64,000 nt of DNA from JASSUD01 sp031963405 (lineage in GTDB: Bacteria; Pseudomonadota; Gammaproteobacteria; Burkholderiales; Burkholderiaceae): positions 744,001-808,000 of the forward strand of contig JASSUJ010000001.1 of the NCBI GenBank assembly GCA_031963405.1, written 5' to 3'. Made by a program: the position numbers and the translations under genes. Below are positions 61,361 through 64,000 of the stretch, one piece after another (positions within the stretch are counted from its first letter, which is position 1; every line of letters starts with the position of its first letter). The notes under the pieces were generated by a model. That model did not search any database and was not told where the DNA came from. It saw only the letters and a program-made list of their open reading frames with translations.

Positions 61361-61933
61361 TTGACACAATTGATTAAAGAGTCTTCGTTGAGCGGTAAAC
61401 GCATTGGATATATTCGCGTTAGCAGTTTTGAGCAAAATTTAGATCAGCAGCTGGAAGACATTCAAGTCGATCGCTTGTTCGAGGGCAATGTATCTGGCGA
61501 CAATACGAAGCGCCCTGAACTAAAAACCCCGCTCAATCATGTCCGTGAGGGAATACTGTCCTCGTTCACAGCATGGACCGTTTAGCACGCAATCTTGATG
61601 ATTTACGCCGTTTAGTCGTGCATGACTTAACCAAACGAAGCGTGCGTGTTGAATTTATTAATGAAAACTTAGTTTTTGATGGCGATGACACGCCGATGGC
61701 AAAACTCATGCTATCGCTTATGGAGCCTAGAAAAGCTACGTGAACGGCAAAGCGAAGGAATTGCCTTAGCCAAAAAACGAGGCGTCTATAAAGGTAGAAA
61801 AAAGGCGCTGACCGATGAGCAGGTGACGGACATGAAACGCCGCATCGCAGAAGGCGAAGCAAAATCACTCGTTGCTCGTGAATTTAGCGTGAGCCGCGAG
61901 ACCCTTTATAAATATTTGCGTGCAGAACCCTAG
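61361..61933 (+). pseudogene. Serine recombinase (resolvase/invertase) with two frameshifting lesions
   Basis: Three frames together spell a resolvase. Frame 1 (61361-61560) reads KRIGYIRVSSFEQNLDQQLE and DRLFEGNVSGDNTKRPELKT with the catalytic serine in YIRVSS. After about 61548 the frame shifts to HSMDRLARNLDDLRRLVVHD and VRVEFINENLVFDGDDTPMA. Near 61720 a further deletion removes the GAFAEFER-type segment and shifts the frame to LRERQSEGIALAKKRGVYKG and EFSVSRETLYKYLRAEP, the helix-turn-helix. An intact protein would be about 185-190 residues. The gene is dead by at least two indels. Confidence 0.88.
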
Positions 61934-62028
61934 GGCGTGTCTTCAATTATAAATTTCTGTTAAAAGAATGATTTTGGCACTTAAGACGTTCAAAACGTTG
62001 AGTCAATACATTTTTTACGGAGATTGTT

Positions 62029-63060
62029 ATGCCTAGGATAGATGGAAATAGTGCGTTACCCCTCACGTCGAGCATGCGTCAACTGAATTTAAGGACAGAA
62101 CCGCCTATCAATGTGGAAGATCGATTATTAGCGCAGGACGATGCGATCAGAGACATTCAAAACAACTTAAGTGACTTTCACGAACAGATAGAAGCGATTC
62201 AATGGAATATAGGGTCGTCGAACGATATTGCGAAAAAGCTAACAAAATTGCAAGTTGATCAAGCCGATCTGTCTAAGCATGTCCAAGAATGTGTCGGGAA
62301 AGATTCCCATGAGCATTATCACAAATTAATGAATGTCAAAATGGAGATATGGAGAGGACTAAATGCCGAACTAGAAAAGCGTGATGACGAGATTGAAAGA
62401 TTAAGCACCAGGCAGGCTCGAGTTCTAAACAAAACTCAACTCGAATTTCAGGAACTCGAAGAACGGACTAAAGAAAAATTAGCCGAGGTCCAAGAAAGTT
62501 TTCAGCGAAGCTTAAATTGGCACAAAAATCAACGCTTGGACGCAACAGAAATTCAGTCTCAGCGTATAGAAAAAGTGCAGCTTCAGTTTAAGAAACAGTT
62601 AAATCAAATTCAAACTCAGTTTTGTGAACAGATAGACGATCTTCGCGGCGGTGTAATCGCGATGCTAAATGAACAGACTAAGCTTAAAAAAGAGGTGGAG
62701 CAGATAGACGATCTTCGCGGCGGTCTAATCGCAACGGTAAATGAACAGACTAAGCTTAAAAAAGAGTTCAATCGAACTCATTCTCAGCTTAAGCAAAAGA
62801 TAAGCGCGAATAACAAAGATATAAGCATGATTGCAGAAGAGCAGGAGCACTTTATAGCGCAGCAAGCTAAGCAGATTCGTGTCTTGAGAGATGAGGTTGA
62901 TGTACTTGCCAGCAAAAATACGCAGTTAGAGGCACAACAGGATGAATTAAGAGCAGAGCAAGCAAGGCAAAATGCAGAAGTTCAAAAGGAGCTTGCTCAG
63001 ATTAAAAAGCAGTTTCAAGAACTACTGCAGTCAAAGGATGGGATACACCATATAGGGTAG
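62029..63060 (+). CDS. Long coiled-coil protein of unknown function
   Basis: The 343-residue protein is almost entirely heptad-like and rich in Glu, Lys and Gln (for example FQELEERTKEKLAEVQESFQ and LEAQQDELRAEQARQNAEVQ). A 24-residue segment, QIDDLRGG followed by NEQTKLKKE, is present twice in tandem; the DNA repeat has a period of 72 bases (62630-62701 and 62702-62773). There is no signal peptide or membrane segment. Such proteins form rods or scaffolds. I do not recognise a family. Confidence 0.7.
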   Translation: MPRIDGNSALPLTSSMRQLNLRTEPPINVEDRLLAQDDAIRDIQNNLSDFHEQIEAIQWNIGSSNDIAKKLTKLQVDQADLSKHVQECVGKDSHEHYHKLMNVKMEIWRGLNAELEKRDDEIERLSTRQARVLNKTQLEFQELEERTKEKLAEVQESFQRSLNWHKNQRLDATEIQSQRIEKVQLQFKKQLNQIQTQFCEQIDDLRGGVIAMLNEQTKLKKEVEQIDDLRGGLIATVNEQTKLKKEFNRTHSQLKQKISANNKDISMIAEEQEHFIAQQAKQIRVLRDEVDVLASKNTQLEAQQDELRAEQARQNAEVQKELAQIKKQFQELLQSKDGIHHIG

Positions 63061-63226
63061 CTCAAGAAAAATATTCAGGCACTTTGCCATCATTCGAACA
63101 AAGCATCCCTCGCAGTCTAATTTTATTACTTAGCCTGGAGGGATAAAATCTGAAGCTGAATATTGCGTTTTAATTATTAGTTACATACCATATTAATAAT
63201 TAATTTACATCTATAAAAGGCTTGTT

Positions 63227-63694
63227 ATGCACACTCTTACGCTACAACAACTACGAGCCACTAACGACGCAGGCGGTATTGCTAGTGTTACGCTGAAAGC
63301 CCTGGGCGAGGCTTTTTTTGTTCAGGTAGATACACGCAATGGCAAAGCCGCCATGCTAGCCAAGACACGCAGTACTGAACCACGAGGCTTTGGTAATCCG
63401 ATGCAAGCACTCAATTTACTCCGTAAGCTTGGCCTTGTCGTGGGCGCATTCGATGTTGCACTTTGGAATCCAGAGCAAAAAAACACTGCCCGAACGAGAC
63501 CCGACCGTACAGAAGCACTAAAAAGAACGCATGAAGCAGCGGAGCATGACAAATGGTTCAGAGCGCAGGTAGAAAAGGCTATAAAAGAAGCCGACGATCC
63601 CACTACTAAATGGGTTTCAGATGAAGAAGCAAAAACCGGTTGGGCCAGAAAACGTGCCGAGTTGGCCAAGCTTGTTAAAGGGGATGTGGCTTGA
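63227..63694 (+). CDS. Antitoxin of a ParE/RelE pair
   Basis: The 155-residue protein has a C-terminal half that resembles PaaA/StbD-type antitoxins (KRTHEAAEHDKWFRAQVEKA, then KEADDPTTKWVSDEEAKTGW) and an N-terminal part (LQQLRATNDAGGIASVTLKA, NPMQALNLLRKLG) that may bind DNA or regulate the operon. The final TGA overlaps the TTG start of the toxin, so the two are coupled. The antitoxin role is inferred mainly from this pairing. Confidence 0.72.
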   Translation: MHTLTLQQLRATNDAGGIASVTLKALGEAFFVQVDTRNGKAAMLAKTRSTEPRGFGNPMQALNLLRKLGLVVGAFDVALWNPEQKNTARTRPDRTEALKRTHEAAEHDKWFRAQVEKAIKEADDPTTKWVSDEEAKTGWARKRAELAKLVKGDVA

Positions 63695-63978
63695 AGCTAG
63701 TATGGCTCCCCAACGCAATTGCAAATCGTGATGGACAACTCGACTATATCGCCCAGGACAGCCCTAAAGCGGCCATCGAGCAAGGCGACCGAATCGAGCA
63801 CCAAGTAAACCAATTAATCAAGCACCCCGAAATAGGCCGGCCAGGAAGAAAAGAAGGTACTTATGAGTTAGTCATTAGCCACACACCGTTTATCCTAGTC
63901 TATCGAATCAAGCAGAGACTTAAACGTATTGAGCTTATACGGGTGCTACACGGCGCACAGCAATGGCCGAAAGATTGA
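63691..63978 (+). CDS. ParE/RelE-type toxin
   Basis: The 95-residue protein has the ParE fold signature: VWLPNAIANRDGQLDYIAQD, HPEIGRPGRKEGTYELVISH and RIELIRVLHGAQQWPKD at the end. ParE-type toxins poison DNA gyrase, RelE-type cleave mRNA; the RVLHxxQxW ending favours the ParE side. It starts at a TTG overlapping the antitoxin stop and ends just before the window edge. Confidence 0.88.
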   Translation: MKLVWLPNAIANRDGQLDYIAQDSPKAAIEQGDRIEHQVNQLIKHPEIGRPGRKEGTYELVISHTPFILVYRIKQRLKRIELIRVLHGAQQWPKD

Positions 63979-64000
63979 GTTATCTTTTCTATGATTAGTC

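Overview
The window reads as a chromosomal segment of a betaproteobacterium of the Burkholderiaceae. The first 20 kb keeps the standard Burkholderia gene order (pdxJ, recO, era, rnc, lepB, lepA, mucD, rseB, rseA, rpoE, fabF, acpP, fabG, fabD, fabH, plsX, rpmF, yceD, maf, and a tetrapyrrole-methylase-family methyltransferase). Base composition looks near half GC rather than the high GC of free-living Burkholderia. Intergenic gaps are long and full of palindromic repeats, and the accessory half carries eukaryote-like proteins (F-box, NACHT-WD40, HEAT repeats). My inference is an endofungal Burkholderia relative such as Mycoavidus or Candidatus Glomeribacter; this rests on gene order and content, not on a marker-gene comparison.

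Layout. 1-20.2 kb is conserved housekeeping: ribosome and RNA processing (era, rnc, lepA, rpmF), protein export (lepB), the envelope stress regulon (rpoE-rseA-rseB-mucD) and fatty acid/phospholipid synthesis (fab cluster and plsX). 20.5-29.6 kb is a metal and envelope segment: an FtrABCD-type ferrous iron uptake operon, an SGNH hydrolase, a TorF-type porin and a copAB copper-resistance pair. dusA and tRNA-His (31.1 kb) close the core region.

From tRNA-His onward the window is a decayed integrative/conjugative element. Immediately behind the tRNA lie the two ends of an integrase whose centre is replaced by 33 hexanucleotide repeats, and a remnant of its overlapping excisionase. After these come a FlhC-like regulator, an F-box-like/pentapeptide/WD40 protein, a Dam-type methylase, a 2016-residue NACHT-pentapeptide-WD40 protein with 15 nearly identical WD40 repeats, a vWA-TraN fusion, a truncated Toprim primase, a transposase scrap, an F-box protein with about 17 novel repeats, and traF-traH-traG (traG broken) with a membrane protein in the traS/eex position. 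The tail (56-64 kb) holds toxin-antitoxin modules (fitAB, phd with a dead vapC, higBA, a ParE-like pair), a HEAT-repeat protein, a frameshifted resolvase and a coiled-coil protein.

Three signals stand out. (1) Two paralogous pentapeptide-WD40 proteins, plus the tail of a third, are built like fungal NOD-like receptors; one has near-identical repeats that differ mainly at a few residues per blade. (2) A dispersed family of about 100-bp hairpins has a conserved core, while each copy has its own arm sequence that is still self-complementary. (3) A 198-bp hexamer array sits inside the integrase.
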